From positions 37,298,641 through 37,362,640 of the forward strand of contig OZ024857.1 in NCBI GenBank assembly GCA_964017155.1: DNA of 64,000 nucleotides, in the 5' to 3' direction. Below the pieces are notes generated by a model that was not told the origin of the DNA, did not search any database, and saw nothing but the letters and a program-made list of their open reading frames with translations. The position numbers and the translations under genes are program-made. This document shows, piece after piece, positions 32,841 to 46,100 of this stretch. The stretch's first letter is position 1. Every line of letters begins with the position of its first letter. The DNA is from Oasisia sp. SBJ-2009. Lineage: Eukaryota > Annelida > Polychaeta > Sabellida > Siboglinidae.

Positions 32841-35110
32841 ATATTGTTTAAGAGTGGCTGTTAGAGGAGATGAGTAGGTTAGATTAATTGTTATCATGAT
32901 CTGCTGGGTTGGGTGGACACTGCCAATTGTCCAGTGGACAGTTGTCACATATCAGTGAAGCCTGTTTTGTTGCTATGTGTGAGCAGGAATGTTGGCAGGA
33001 AATGCACCAAAGGCCATTGAACCCTTTGGCTAGACAGCAGTCAGTCATTCCTGCTTAGACCGAGACTGTATTGCGTGAACAAAAGAATAGCTGGTGGGTT
33101 AGCTGGTGACTGATTCAAAGAATCACTGGCAGTAGCAGGACAGGTAACAATTGTTTGCAATATGCCAGCATTCATTTGGCATTCGAATGCAAATTTTTAT
33201 GGTTCGCATTAGAATGCGCTAAAAATTGGACTATTGCATTCACATTGCAAATGTCAAATGTGCATTCAATTGACAAATGATCCAATCAAATTTAAATTTG
33301 TCGTGCATACTGACAGTGCCCTGATATTTATGCTTATGCCAAATTAGAAAAATAGATCTCTCAGTTTCTGAGATATTGGAGCTAATGGCGGATGCCGAGT
33401 GATGCCTAAGTTCATTCGGCACAAAGGACTAAAATGCAGTTAAGTTTTAAATCACATGTTGGTTGATCTACCATATGGTTTGATGTTGTAGTTGGATATT
33501 TTGGTTAGCTTTACCTACGGTTCAGTTGAGTATGTACATATTTTCTCTAAACCAAACAAGCTTGCATTTGCAGACTCTTGAGGCAAACACTGACATCGCA
33601 ACAGTACTGTTATAAGGACATTTATTTTCAGGACTGTCAATCCACAGTCAACTTCATCGGTTCACATGCACAACGACAGACAAACAATGTCATGATATGG
33701 CAGCAATTTGATGTGTGGGAACTTCTAACTTCTTGTGTTGTGCGGGGATTAACTCTTGGGTACACAGCGACCTGCAACGGATTGACACACGTCCGTTCGT
33801 CCACACTACGACCAACACGTGCAGGAGGAAGTGAATATCCTGAGAAGAAACTCGTCTACAATCACAGACTATACAAGGCATTATAAACGTGGAACCAGAC
33901 ATGCTATACACATTATATATATAATAGATATCTACCAACCGATATCCAGTGACACAACTGTGATAAATGGGATAACTGTAAACAGTGTGTGAACAACACT
34001 CGTTTTAACATACAACTCTTTTTGTTTGGTTTTCGTTTCATATATGCGACTGCAACTGTTAACAAAACGCCCGCCTGCCCTTGCGCGCATGGCGACTTAC
34101 TTCGTGCATCTGATGCCCTTGTGCAAATATATTTATATATATACATATATAATATATGCAAAAATACTTTGAGAGATCACAACGTGAGAACGGTGGAAGG
34201 CAACCTCTGCACATTGTCGATATTTGCGTCGTTGGCAACGGGGCTTCTGCACCCACGTGGCAAATTGCTGACACACTTTACTTTAATGCTACGACCAGCA
34301 CACACGTGTGGCACCATGTCCTGCGATTCGCACAAGGACGGTGTTGCCAGGTCCCCGTATGCACTAATACAGTTCCAAGCAGGTCATAACAACTCAACAG
34401 CGTCACAACGGCATTTCCGGTGCACGCCCACGCATGCCTCATGCACGCCGAATCACAGTAGTAAATACACGAAGAATATAGTTCATATTCACACGCTCAC
34501 ATGCACGTATTCACATATAGTACAAGCGTCGACAAAGACGCGTGATTTTCAAGATAGTTAACGTATATAAATAAAACCACCGTCCAGGATGATTGCAACC
34601 AGAGCATCTGGTCTAGTCGAGGCAGTGTTGAAGTAGTCCTTGCGACCACTTGACAAATAACAAACTCCACAGGGTCACATGGGTTAGCTGCCGGTGTTTT
34701 CTGCTGCTAAAGTCTGCATGTGTCGCAACGTTTTGGTGAAATGGTGCATGTCCAAGGAATCTTGAACTGTGCACCAAACGAGGTATTGTATCAGACGTAA
34801 ACCGCTGAATTGTTGCATGCTGCCTAACGGCGCTGACAACAGTATGGCTACAAGTATGTTAAATATCAGATTGAATATCTTTTAATTCCAATATTATGTT
34901 TCTTCCAGCATTACATATTTTATACACGTATAGTATATCCATGCACTGGCTGTGATCCTGCATACAATAATCACAATCTACATCTGCCAGGAAGTAATCC
35001 TTCAATTAAGAAGACAAGTAGCAGTTTCTCTGACAAAGGGAAACAGCAGTCCGAGGCAGATGTTGCATTTTATGTTGGTACGAAGCAATGCCCTTGACAC
35101 ACCAACAGTC
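32841..35110. other. Intergenic region
   Basis: No gene recognised on either strand. It holds repeat family A copy 3 (33280-33440), a patch of relatively GC/CpG-rich sequence at about 34050-34560 interrupted by a TA-rich stretch near 34130-34160, and otherwise unremarkable AT-rich DNA. Open frames in 33.6-34.6 kb have no recognisable domain and I left them out. Confidence 0.5.
33280..33440 (+). repeat. Dispersed repeat family A, copy 3
   Basis: Contains CCAATCAAATTTAAATTTG, TTAGAAAAATAGATC, GAGATATTGGAGCTAATGGC and CAAAGGACTAAAATG, matching the other two copies in the same order. It is preceded at 33150-33260 by short repeats of ATTCGAATGCAAAT type. Confidence 0.55.
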
Positions 35111-35135
35111 GAAATGGTGATTTCAGTTTGCATAC

Positions 35136-35141
35136 TTTATT
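35136..35141 (-). promoter_or_regulatory. Candidate polyadenylation signal for the SPATS2-like gene
   Basis: TTTATT on the plus strand is AATAAA on the minus strand, about 1.2 kb after the SPATS2-like stop codon. I found no closer canonical signal, so the 3' UTR would span roughly 35115-36335. This UTR includes a C-rich triplicated block (CCCCCCACCCCATCCAG) at 36110-36155. Confidence 0.4.
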
Positions 35142-36335
35142 TGTGTTGCTATCGTGAAAGAATCCAAAATGAACAACACTAACAAAAATACGAAATGAAA
35201 CTGAAAGCCACGTGAAGATCATCTTGGTCACGTCATGGCAAAGACGTATTTTGTAGACAGTGAAGTAGCAATTCAATTTACAATGGCAGTGAGTGGTAAT
35301 ACTTGTGCACATGAATGTGCAGTCAAACATCGGGTGCGGAACGAGATTGTGAAACATTGCAACCATTGCTTGCACACCTGTCCATATCAACTCACGTACT
35401 GCATAGAACTTTCAACAAAGACACACCTTTAACAACCACCCACACAACTCAGTCTTACAAACTCATCTACAAAGATTATGAATTCAGCTTCATGCACATT
35501 CAGTATTTCATAACATACATTTCAAAAGTTGTTCTGAGGACTGCTTGTCAGTCACCAAGAAAACTCTCGCAATTGTTTTTAAGTCGACAAAATGGTACTG
35601 ATTCAACCTGCTAGAACCACTGTCGACGATAACGCCTGCTGATAACAACGTTAGAGCTTCGATTGCAGTACACACAGGTGTATGGCTGTATTTACAATAT
35701 TGGAGGCACTCCAAATGGTCCACTTATGACACATGTCTAGCAATAAAAGGAATCTTGCTGTTGTAGTACAGGATTTGAACTGCATAGTTTGCTTCACCGC
35801 CACCACAATCCCAAATCACAATGCACGTATAACGTGTTTACATATTGCACCCAGGCATCATTTTAAAGCCACCCTACGAACAGACAACCACGTCGACTTC
35901 AATATTGAGCTAATCTAATCAGGTATTTTCAGTGGACACCTGTAATACAGTATTATGCCTTATTTTGTAAGATGCCTGACAACAGTACACTACATTAAGT
36001 ATTTTACCAATCCATCCGTATAATAATAACAATATTCTGTGTCGACTAATGGGTGCCAACATACCAACAAGAAAAATTTCCATCAATTTAATATCAAATT
36101 CCCTGCAGCCCCCCACCCCATCCAGCCCCCCACCCCATCCAGCCCCCCACCATGTCAGGTCCCAAATGCATATCAGTGACAAATTCAATAACAAAATGCA
36201 CAAGGCTAAACAAACTGCCATAGGTAAACGACACTGTGGCAACGCTGCAGTTTGTGGCAACAGCAACAAAGTAACAAGAACAACAAAAACGGCCAACTGC
36301 CACGTCCCACACTGGCCAATCAGGTCGCACCGCCG

Positions 36336-37178
36336 TTAATCGACACCGTTCATCTTTGCGTCGCCGTTGGCAACGGGAATGTCCTCCGGGTTTTTCACGA
36401 TGCGGCTTCGTTTTCGAGACTCTCGCTGCGGCAGCCCTTCCTGATGGCTGTAGACGGGATCGTGAACGACCTTTCCGCCCTGCACGGAAACCGTGGCTCT
36501 CGTGGGGCCCCCGACGTTGTATTTGTTATTGTTCTCGACATCGCGCACCGCCAATGGAATGATACCGTTGTCGCCGCTGCCTAGCGACTGAGCGTTGGGT
36601 CGTCGCGACTCAGCCGCACCGATGCATCCCGTGGTCGTCTCCAATGGTTGCCGAGGCGGTTTCTCCAACGGCAACATGTCTGCCTCGCGGTGATGGTGGC
36701 TGCCGTTGACCTGGGGTTTTGAGCCGACGTGCTCCGGCCCTCGGTGACTCTGTCCTCGGTCGATACCGTCGCCACCGTTGCTCTCATGGTGCTGCGGCAT
36801 CAGGCCGCCGTTCATCCTCCCGACGTGATTCGGCGCCGCCGGCTGTTGCCTCGGGCGGTTGGGGGCGGAGTCGCTCCACTGTCCCCCCGCACTCCCGCGC
36901 CGCTCCTCCGGCTTCCCCTGCTGCCGTCGCTGCTCCCTCTGCTCCCGTTCCCCTTCCCGCTTCTTCTGTCGACGCCTCGACTTCTTGCTCAGGTTGCGCT
37001 CTGCGTCTCCGTCCATCGCATTGCTGGGGGGCTCCAGCATCTCTGGGGGGCCGCCGTAGCGGTCGCCACCCCGCCCGATCCCCCCGCGACGTCCGCCCCT
37101 CCAGTTCCCCTGTGCGTACCCCCCGCCACGGCCTCCGATGTACGGCCCTGGCCTCACTCGGCGGCGGAACATCGAGTC
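36336..37178 (-). CDS. SPATS2: Long RGG/charge-rich last exon of the SPATS2-like gene
   Basis: 843 nt from acceptor TTACAG to TAA/TGA-type stop at 36336-36338. Opens DSMFRRRVRPGPYIGGRGGG, followed by several RGG/RG repeats (GNWRGGRRGGIGRGGDRYGG), a Lys/Arg/Glu block (SKKSRRRQKKREGEREQREQ), His/Asn-rich low complexity, and an end with KRSRIVKNPEDIPVANGD. RGG repeats commonly bind RNA, so an RNA-associated role is inferred. The exon is distinctly GC-rich against its flanks, which also makes long shadow frames on the plus strand. Confidence 0.88.
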   Translation of the reverse strand, partial: DSMFRRRVRPGPYIGGRGGGYAQGNWRGGRRGGIGRGGDRYGGPPEMLEPPSNAMDGDAERNLSKKSRRRQKKREGEREQREQRRQQGKPEERRGSAGGQWSDSAPNRPRQQPAAPNHVGRMNGGLMPQHHESNGGDGIDRGQSHRGPEHVGSKPQVNGSHHHREADMLPLEKPPRQPLETTTGCIGAAESRRPNAQSLGSGDNGIIPLAVRDVENNNKYNVGGPTRATVSVQGGKVVHDPVYSHQEGLPQRESRKRSRIVKNPEDIPVANGDAKMNGVD

Positions 37179-40100
37179 CTGTAAACAGACATCAGCCATC
37201 TCACAGTGCTCAACACGTACACACAGGCTGGCACCTCACCAGGAAGTTATGCAACAATCAACCTATCCAGTTGCTTAGTAAAAACTCTGTCAAGCAGTGA
37301 CAAAATGGCTGCCAAACATATGTGTTTAGTTCTATATCATCTTGTTGAGATTCTGGCTTAAGAAGACTTTCTTTATGATACAAAAATGTGGGAAAGTGGC
37401 TAAGGATTAACAGTGGTAACATATGGTTCACACATGTTACCACTGTCAACATTGTTTGCAAAGGCCAAGCTTGACCTGGTCTCGCTTAACTGACTGTCGG
37501 TCAGCTGCGGAACTACGCCAAGAAGACAGTCTGGTACCATTTATGGCTTTTGTTTGGTATCCGCGTGATCTATACAATGCTGCCACCTCACGGACACTGC
37601 CGTAATATATATTTTTTATAAACAACTGCAAATTGGTATTTCTATTTATTTTGTGTTAATGTAAGTTTAATTCTGAATAGGTTTTATAATACAGCATTAT
37701 TTGATAAAAAGGTATCCTTATTTAATTAATCGGTATGCTATCCATGTGGGGATACACAATGCTGCCACCTCACGGATACTGGTTAATCCTGCCGTAATTC
37801 TTATTTTATAAACAACTGTAAATTTGAATTTTTACTTACTTTTGTGTTAATATAAGTTCAATGTTGAATACTTTTCATATGATATTATTATCTTGTAAAA
37901 GTATATCGTTATTTTAATTTTTATTTCCTAGTTGGCCTGAGAGCCAATCAGCGTCTCTACCCTAATCTGGGGTAAGGCTACCCGGATGTAGAAACTTAAG
38001 CCCATTAATGTCCCAGGCAGAGTTGAGGGGCTTAAAAGTGCTGCCACCTCACGGAGTCTGGGTAACCGAGGCTAAGCTTGACCAAGTGCATCAATTTGAT
38101 TATGATGTAAGTAAATCGTGAAGTACTGGACACATCAATCCACCAGTAACTTCTCAAGTACACTCATCAGTTTCTTCTGAAGTACCTCATCAGTAATGTG
38201 TGGAATACTTTATCAATAATGTGTGGAATACTTCATCAGTAATATGTGGAATACTTCATCAGTAACCTCTGCAGTATATGTCATCAGTAATGCCTGGAGT
38301 ACTTCATTGGTAACTTCTGAATTACTTCATCAAATAACTTCCGGAATATTTCATCAATAAAATCTATAAAATATTTTATAAGTAACTTATAAAATAAGTG
38401 ACACCCATGACTCCAATGGTATTGGAACAGATTTACATTTGTGTATTTACCTGCTGGGAACCTGTGCGGATTCAGAAACAACATGGTTGATGAAAATAAA
38501 AAACACTGGATTCCAAATACCATTATGCAGTATATATGCTAAGAAAGAACCAACCCAAGACATGAATATTTAACAAGAACTGTTTTTCCCTGCTCATAAA
38601 AACGGGGACAATAAAAACGCCTGGATTTCGTGTTTAAAGTAAAACAACATACTGCGTGTATGAAGTATAATAACTTACATGGGCAGTGTTGCTAGGGGGC
38701 TGGTTCTGCAGCTCTGTGATTTCGTACTTTGTGACAGACTCCGACTGGCTGATCACCTTGCCAGCCAGTGGGTGGGTTTGGTCTGAAAGGACAGGACACC
38801 TGCATGTAAATCATAGCATTCATGTCTCACCGACATTCGATTATCTATTTCATACCTGCAACATCGCACTTAATTTCCGTGATAATGTATAACACTGCTG
38901 TCTGCTTGAAAAAGGCACTCTTGCATAATGGTTTCCTAGCCAGTATATCAAAAATGCATTACTATAGACACAAGATACTGCAGGGTAAGCATATGGAGTA
39001 TTTGAAAATGATGTATTAAAGTTGCTGTCATTTAAATACATTTAACCCACTATGAATCAGGTTTATTCATGTGGGAATTTGTAGTGATTACTGCATCTCT
39101 GCATCATTACCAAATGTTCATATAATATCTAATAAGTATCTATGGGACAAAACAAAAAAATTGCTACATACATATCACTATATTTTAACAATGGGTGATA
39201 CCAACACACGCATTCTGAGGAAAATCAACAATTTCCCAACACTGTTATCACTCGCATATTTTAAGTTTTATGTTTGCAAAAATCATTGAAATAATTTACG
39301 TGTAGTTCAAAACAGTTCTCTATCTGACCCAAACTTCAGGATCCCCCACCTGAGCTGGGTTGAGGTGCGGTTGTGTTGTGCAGTGCTGTGCGCTCGGTGG
39401 TGACGGACGGCTGGGAGCGGGACTGAGAGAGAGGCACACTGGGTCGCTGGACACTAGGGGGCACTTTCACACTCTCAACGGGAGTCGACTGTCGCCGCTG
39501 GTTGTAGGAACTCTTCACGGGAATCACTGAAACATGGCCATCGTTGAGAATAATAAGAAATACACAGAAAGTAGAAATAGCAGAAAGAATGTCTAGCAAG
39601 ACATTCTCAAGTCAATCGATAGAGTATCTTACTGCTGAATTACAATTTGACCTGCTGAAAATACCTTAGAAAGATTCATCATGAATTTATGCCCAAATAT
39701 TTGAACTGTGAACATACCAATCACAACAGTGATATAAGTGACACAATATCCAACCCATTATCTAGAGCTTACTTGCATGGCTAAAGACTGGACAATGGTC
39801 ATCTCAAAGTGCTAAATAAAGATCTGATGCAACATTTTGTTGTTATTTCCATTTCTCATATCCAATTTTCATAAGATGAAGATCACTTTTAAGTTGAAGG
39901 AAGCTACGCTGTCAATATAGTAATTACACATTTCCATATTGTAAACACTAATGAGAAATGGAAAACAAAATATTTAGCATGATTTTCTGTCTGATACAGG
40001 AGAGTCTGGGCTGATGGAAAGACTAAATCAACAGTTAACTCACCTGTTCCAAAGTCCTGTATTTCCTGAAACAGAAACAAATTGGGTTTTAATGATCTCA

Positions 40101-43100
40101 CTCAGTACTACAATTTCCAAACTGAACCTGCATGTGGAACTGCAACACTGTAAAGTGTAATGCGCCTCTGAATGGTTTTATTGCTAGAGATATGGCGTAG
40201 ACAAATACTGTTGTTTATTTCTTATATATTATTATAATACACAGCATCAAAATGATAAATTATCGCATATATATGCAGATGTTAGTATGTGTAACTATGT
40301 TTTATATCTTTTATATCTGCATTGCATATCACCACCGGGAAACCCTACAAAGGGACAAGATCTAGGGGAAGACTGGTGAGACGGTGGAGAGACGAACTAG
40401 ACGACTACTGGAAGGTACCATCTGGCAGAGGATAGCGCAAGACAGGGAAACGTGGAAACAGCATGCTGAGGCATTGACGATGACAATGATGGCTGTAAAT
40501 AGCTCCGCTTCAAATAAACAAGGAATACAGCGACTTATAAGTTTCATCTTGTTAACCATGTATCAGGCAGTGATGTCTACCAATGCCCAATAATCATATG
40601 CATGCTCACTGGCTGACAGTGTCCTCTAGAACTGTGACAGTCTACAATTCACTATGTAATTTAAACATCTGTTACTTACAATCACGCTGCATTTGGCTCA
40701 CCTTTGTGATATGGTCGATATCTCCTACAAATCTTGTTGTGCTGCCAAGTTCCTCGTCTATCTTGCGATCACCAACAAATACCTAACAAGAAAACAAACA
40801 ATATGTTTAACATTCAAAACACACCTGCGATATATGTTGGCTTCTACCAGCTGCCCCGACACTTTGGCAAGTATGCCCATAATACTGTAAATTCTAGCAA
40901 TTACCCCTGAATTTGTCTTACTTTCACTGAATTCGGGGAACTGTCATAGATTTGTTCAACTGGTGCTTAACTGGCAAGGCTAGCTCTACACTATAAACTG
41001 CTAGCCATAGTTTATGTGCTGTGGCCCATTCCACTATAGTTTATACTTCGGATTATCAAAAACCTCAATGTGCTGAAGTTTAGTTTTAATGCCTGCCACT
41101 GTCCAATCTGTACCTTGATGTCAGCTCTCAGATCTGCCAGTTCCTGGTCAGTCATTGTCTGGGCACGGATAGTGCTCTGTCGCAACTCTATAGCCTGCTG
41201 TTGTCGCTTGTCCAGTGTGTTGTCTGTGAACATAAATGCATGTAAGGGATAGTATGCGAATACGACGCCAACATATATGTTATATGTATCTGTTGTCCTT
41301 GCAGAGAATATTGCAGTGTCATCGCATGGACATATGTCAACATGCATGGAAATGCACTTCCAGAAGGATGCACTCAATGGCTCCATTTGACTACACCACT
41401 GCCACAACTAGGTGATAAAAATGATTGGTCGGTTGGCAGATTGTAGTTGCAGTTTACGGCATTATGCTGCAACATCACTGCAATGGTGCACTTGAGTTGA
41501 GATTTAAACTAAAACAGCTATACATTTCTAGGTATATGTTGCCCTGATATTTTCTATGATAATCAGAATCGTGTGCAGCTGAAACTGAGACATTACAAGT
41601 TTATCTAACAGTAACACAGCTGAAAATGTACTAAATGTGCTGTACATAAGATGACAGTGGAAGCAGCCATACTTACAGGCCTCGGTCTTGACATTTGCCA
41701 GCTGTGAAATGACTATCTGCTCTCGCTCATTCACCCTAAAGAGACAACATTTCAGCAATATCACCAACTGTGCGTGTGGCAATATCTGTTAATTTATGAC
41801 CTTGCTGTTAGCAAAGATCACTCAAAAATGCATTCAAATTCAACAGATTCATAACTACTGTCAGACAAGTTAACCTCATGGATCCTGAACCCCAATCTAT
41901 CAGGGTTTTACACAAGTGTGTACAATAATCGCTAGATGTCACTAGTTCAGAAACTCAGGGCTTAAGAGGTTAGTCACTGTCAAACACCAGCCCTTAGAGC
42001 CTTAGTAGTGGCTTTCAACTGATCCATTTTTGTGCTTGTCACTGTTACCAGGCTATCCTCAATTAGAAGCACCAAGCAGCTACACTCTTTCCAAAATCTG
42101 TAAATTACCTCACTTTAGGTGCTTTTTAACTACATAGACCTCTATAGGAGGCACCCTTTGAGGGTATAGCATTCCCTGATAAATTAATTTAGGCAACAGA
42201 GTAATGATTAATTGTTGTAAATGTTGTCCTCTAATGGCCAATTTTATGACATACTGAAGTTGTACAACACTGCAATTTCCCCATAAAAGAAGTCGGTAAA
42301 ATGAACCAGTGACTCAGAAAAAATTAAAACCTGATAGCAAACATCTATGAACATCAGGTCGGTGTATATTTCAAACAGTAATATATGCACATGCGTTGCC
42401 ATCACCTCATTGCAGAGGAGTGATGATGCTTTCCCATGTAATTGTAAACCTAGCATTACATGGCTGTGCTATAAAGTTATGAAATTACCCTGACATTACA
42501 CACGTATGTCATCCTATCGTACTAGGTCTATTTCTGCAGCACTGACGCTGGTAAAAAATAACAATTTCTGCCCCAGGAAGTGTTAATGATGCCTACCCTT
42601 GTCGTATCTGTTCAAAGAATTCTGTGATGGTTCGCGATGACTTCTCAAGCTCAGTCTCTATAACATGCTTGAGACGTTGCAGCGAGACGGTTTGACGCTG
42701 AAGGTCCTTCAGAGACTTCTCAAGACCTTCAGGGGACAGAGACGTCTCAGGTGAAGGGAACATTTCAAAAGGACATCTCAGATCAAGGGAACATTTCAAA
42801 AGGACATCTCAGATCAAGGGAACATTTCAAAAGGACATCTCAGATCAAGGGAACATTTCAAAAGGACATCTCAGATCAAGGGAACATTTCACTAAGCTAA
42901 TTAATACACTTCTCAGATTTTATGGAAATACTGCAAGTGTTGGACATGTTTAGGGGTTTTCCACATTGGTAACAATTGTATTGCAATGTTTTACTGACTG
43001 TACAAACTCTTTTTCACAAAACTGTGAAATAGACTCTACATATTTAGATTCCACATTTAATGCACTTCAAAACTACACCGTAAGTGCTAAGTATCTTCCA

Positions 43101-46100
43101 TACATTTTGGTATATTGCTAGAAATGAACACAAAACCAGCCACACAGACAGCGAGGCGCAGTGTGTGGCCCTACCTGCGTGAGGCCTCCGAGGTTTCTCT
43201 GCTCCAGTGACGGTGGAAGACGCAATACTGATGCTGGACGCAGTACTGCGCTCACTGATCGTCCGGTCTCGGCTGCCACTGTTGCGTCCACCTGCAGCAG
43301 ATGGACACTGGTCATCACAATCCATGCATGACCACACACCAAACAGGTCAACTGTCTGGACTCAAACAGACGAGGGTATACACAGGCCACGGCACACACA
43401 GGTCATGGCACACACAGGTCATGGCACACATAGGCCATGTTACACACAGGTCATGGCACACACAGGCCATGGCACACACAGGCCATGGCACACACAGGTC
43501 ATGGCACACATAGGCCATGTTACACACAGGTCATGGCACACATAGGCCATGTTACACACAGGTCATGGCACACACAGGCCATGGCACACACAGGCCATTG
43601 TACACATAGGTCATGGCACACACAGGCCACGGCACACACAGGTCATGGCACACACAGGCCATGGCACACACAGGTCATGGCACACACAGGTCATGGCACA
43701 CACAGGCCATGTTACACACAGGCCATGGTACACACAGGCCATGGCACACACAGGCCACAACACACACAGGCCACAACACACACAGGCCATGGCACACACA
43801 GGCCATGGTACACACAGGCCACAACACACACAGGCCACAACACACACAGGCCATGGCACACACAGGCCATGGTACACACAGGCCATGGTACACACAGGTC
43901 ATGGTACACACAGGTCATGGTACACACAGGCCATGGCACACACAGGCCATGGTACACACAGGTCATGGCACACACAGGTCATGGCACACACAGGCCATGG
44001 CACACACAGGCCACAACACACACAGGCCATGGCACACACAGGCCATGGCACACACAGGCCATGGTACACACAGGCCATGGCACACACAGGCCATTGTACA
44101 CAGAGGCCAGTTACACATAGGCCATGGTATACACAGGCCATGGCACACACAGGCCATGGCACACACAGGCCACAGGACACACAGGTCACGGTACACACAG
44201 GTCACGGTACACACAGGACACGGCACATACAGGACATGGCACACACAGGACACGGCACATACAGGACATGGCACACACAGGACATGGCACACACAGGCCA
44301 TGGCACATACAGGACATGGCACACACAGGACACGGCACATACAGGACATGGCACACACAGGACACGGCACATACAGGACATGGCACACACAGGACATGGC
44401 GCATACAGGCCACAACACACACAGGTGACAGGCCATAGCACATACGCCAGACAATAATATGTGGGCTTATATATAATATCAACATCAACCAACGCTGCTG
44501 TGAGTTTTTACAGAACAAGACCTTAGGTTCACTAAATTCATGAGTAATTGTCCACTTCGCTGTGTGGTTTTCTTTTTACTTCCGCTGGCTTATGCACTCA
44601 GTACCAGGCACCAAAGGCTTTTATTCTCACCTGAGAGACACAGGCAAAGTTGTATAAAAGAAGCTGCCCAAGTTTTGAAATGACAGGCAGTGGGCATGAA
44701 CCGTGATCCTGTCAGTGCCCTACAACTACACTACTGCCTTTCTTTCACACTGTTGCACCTTAAAACATTAAAGCGACATGGTCCGTTCGTGGCTTTTTAT
44801 TTTTACTGCAAAATTATGTTATACAGTATAAATTATACCTATTATAGCGTAAAGACAGTCAAAATAGGTTAAGTCTATGTTAGGTAATAAATACTGATTA
44901 ACATGATTTTGCAATAAAAATAAAAAGTCACAAACGGACCATGTCGCTTTAACAATGAGACACAGGTAGCCAGGTCAAGCTGGCTTTGTCCACAAACTTA
45001 CTGTTATAAGCGTCGGCCGCCTTTGGTTTTGGATGCTGCTGCTGGTGGTGTGGGGCAGACAAGTGCGCCCCCTGGCTAGTGGGGGCCGTACTACCCGCCC
45101 CCCCTGCAGTCGACGCTGTGGGCCGACTCGCTGCCTGTTGCTGCGACGTGCCCTGAGTCGACGCGGCACTACTGCGGTGCCCCGTAGTGGCGGGAATTGA
45201 TGACACGGACGATGACACTGACGATGACCCCTGAAGCGTGGCGATGTCACTGCTTGCTGCAGATGACACGGAATTCACCTGAGACCCGCTGGGCTGGCCT
45301 GGAACGAGACACAGGTGACAAGATGACAATGGAGCATTGTACCACCATCTCCTCCTAGGTCCACTCTCTGTCCACTCACTGCCTTGACCACTGACCTCTC
45401 ATTACCAAATGGCAGTGTACTTAAAAACACAATGATTGCCATTTAGAGTGGCCAATGTACACCTGGCAATATGCTGCCTTTCTGCTAGACAAGTGAGTAG
45501 TGAACAAATCTCCACCTGAGAACCCCACTGTGTGAACACGTTTACAAGATCAAACCTTAGTACCATAATGGTGACAACTGCTGCCCTAGGTGTGTTCCTC
45601 CTTTGATAAGAAATGCTGGTAACAAACTACCTTAACTTTTTAAAATATATCCAGAAATAAAATCTGTCTGGAGGCACTGATAAGTAGTGACACTGCAGTT
45701 AGTCACTTTTCTTGCTGGTTACTGTACTCATGCTTCTGATCAGTTAATCAATTATACTACGATATGGTGTGATCAATGACTGTTTCAATTATACAAAGTA
45801 TAACAAATACGCAATTACCGAACAACTAAAATCTATTTTGGTTTCACACAAAAAGCGATTGGTATGTTTAGTTAACTTGGTGGTAATTCCCAACAGATGC
45901 ATTGACTTTCATCAAATGTAATTATTGTATTACGTACACATCAACTGTCACAGACGTGTCACATTATTTCTGCCAACTAGTCACCACCATTTCTTAGAAT
46001 GTCTGTCTCCATGATCCAATCATACAACTGAACATCTGTCGGCATCAGGAGAGTGATGAAGGAAACTAAACTGATTGCTGACTCTACTGACACGTACCGT

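Noticed and set aside
33989..34561. 190-codon plus-strand frame in a GC/CpG-richer patch
   Set aside because: No recognisable domain or splice signals, unusual composition, and competing frames on the minus strand; not enough to call a gene.
36719..37300. 193-codon plus-strand Arg/Ser/Pro-rich frame
   Set aside because: Antisense shadow of the GC-rich last exon of the SPATS2-like gene, whose splice phase and family match are clear.
43437..44457. Open frames of 227-302 codons on the plus strand (HTGHGTHRPW repeats) and up to 163 codons on the minus strand
   Set aside because: Entirely the 16-bp minisatellite in an intron; frames are open on both strands because the unit lacks stops, with no splice or homology support.
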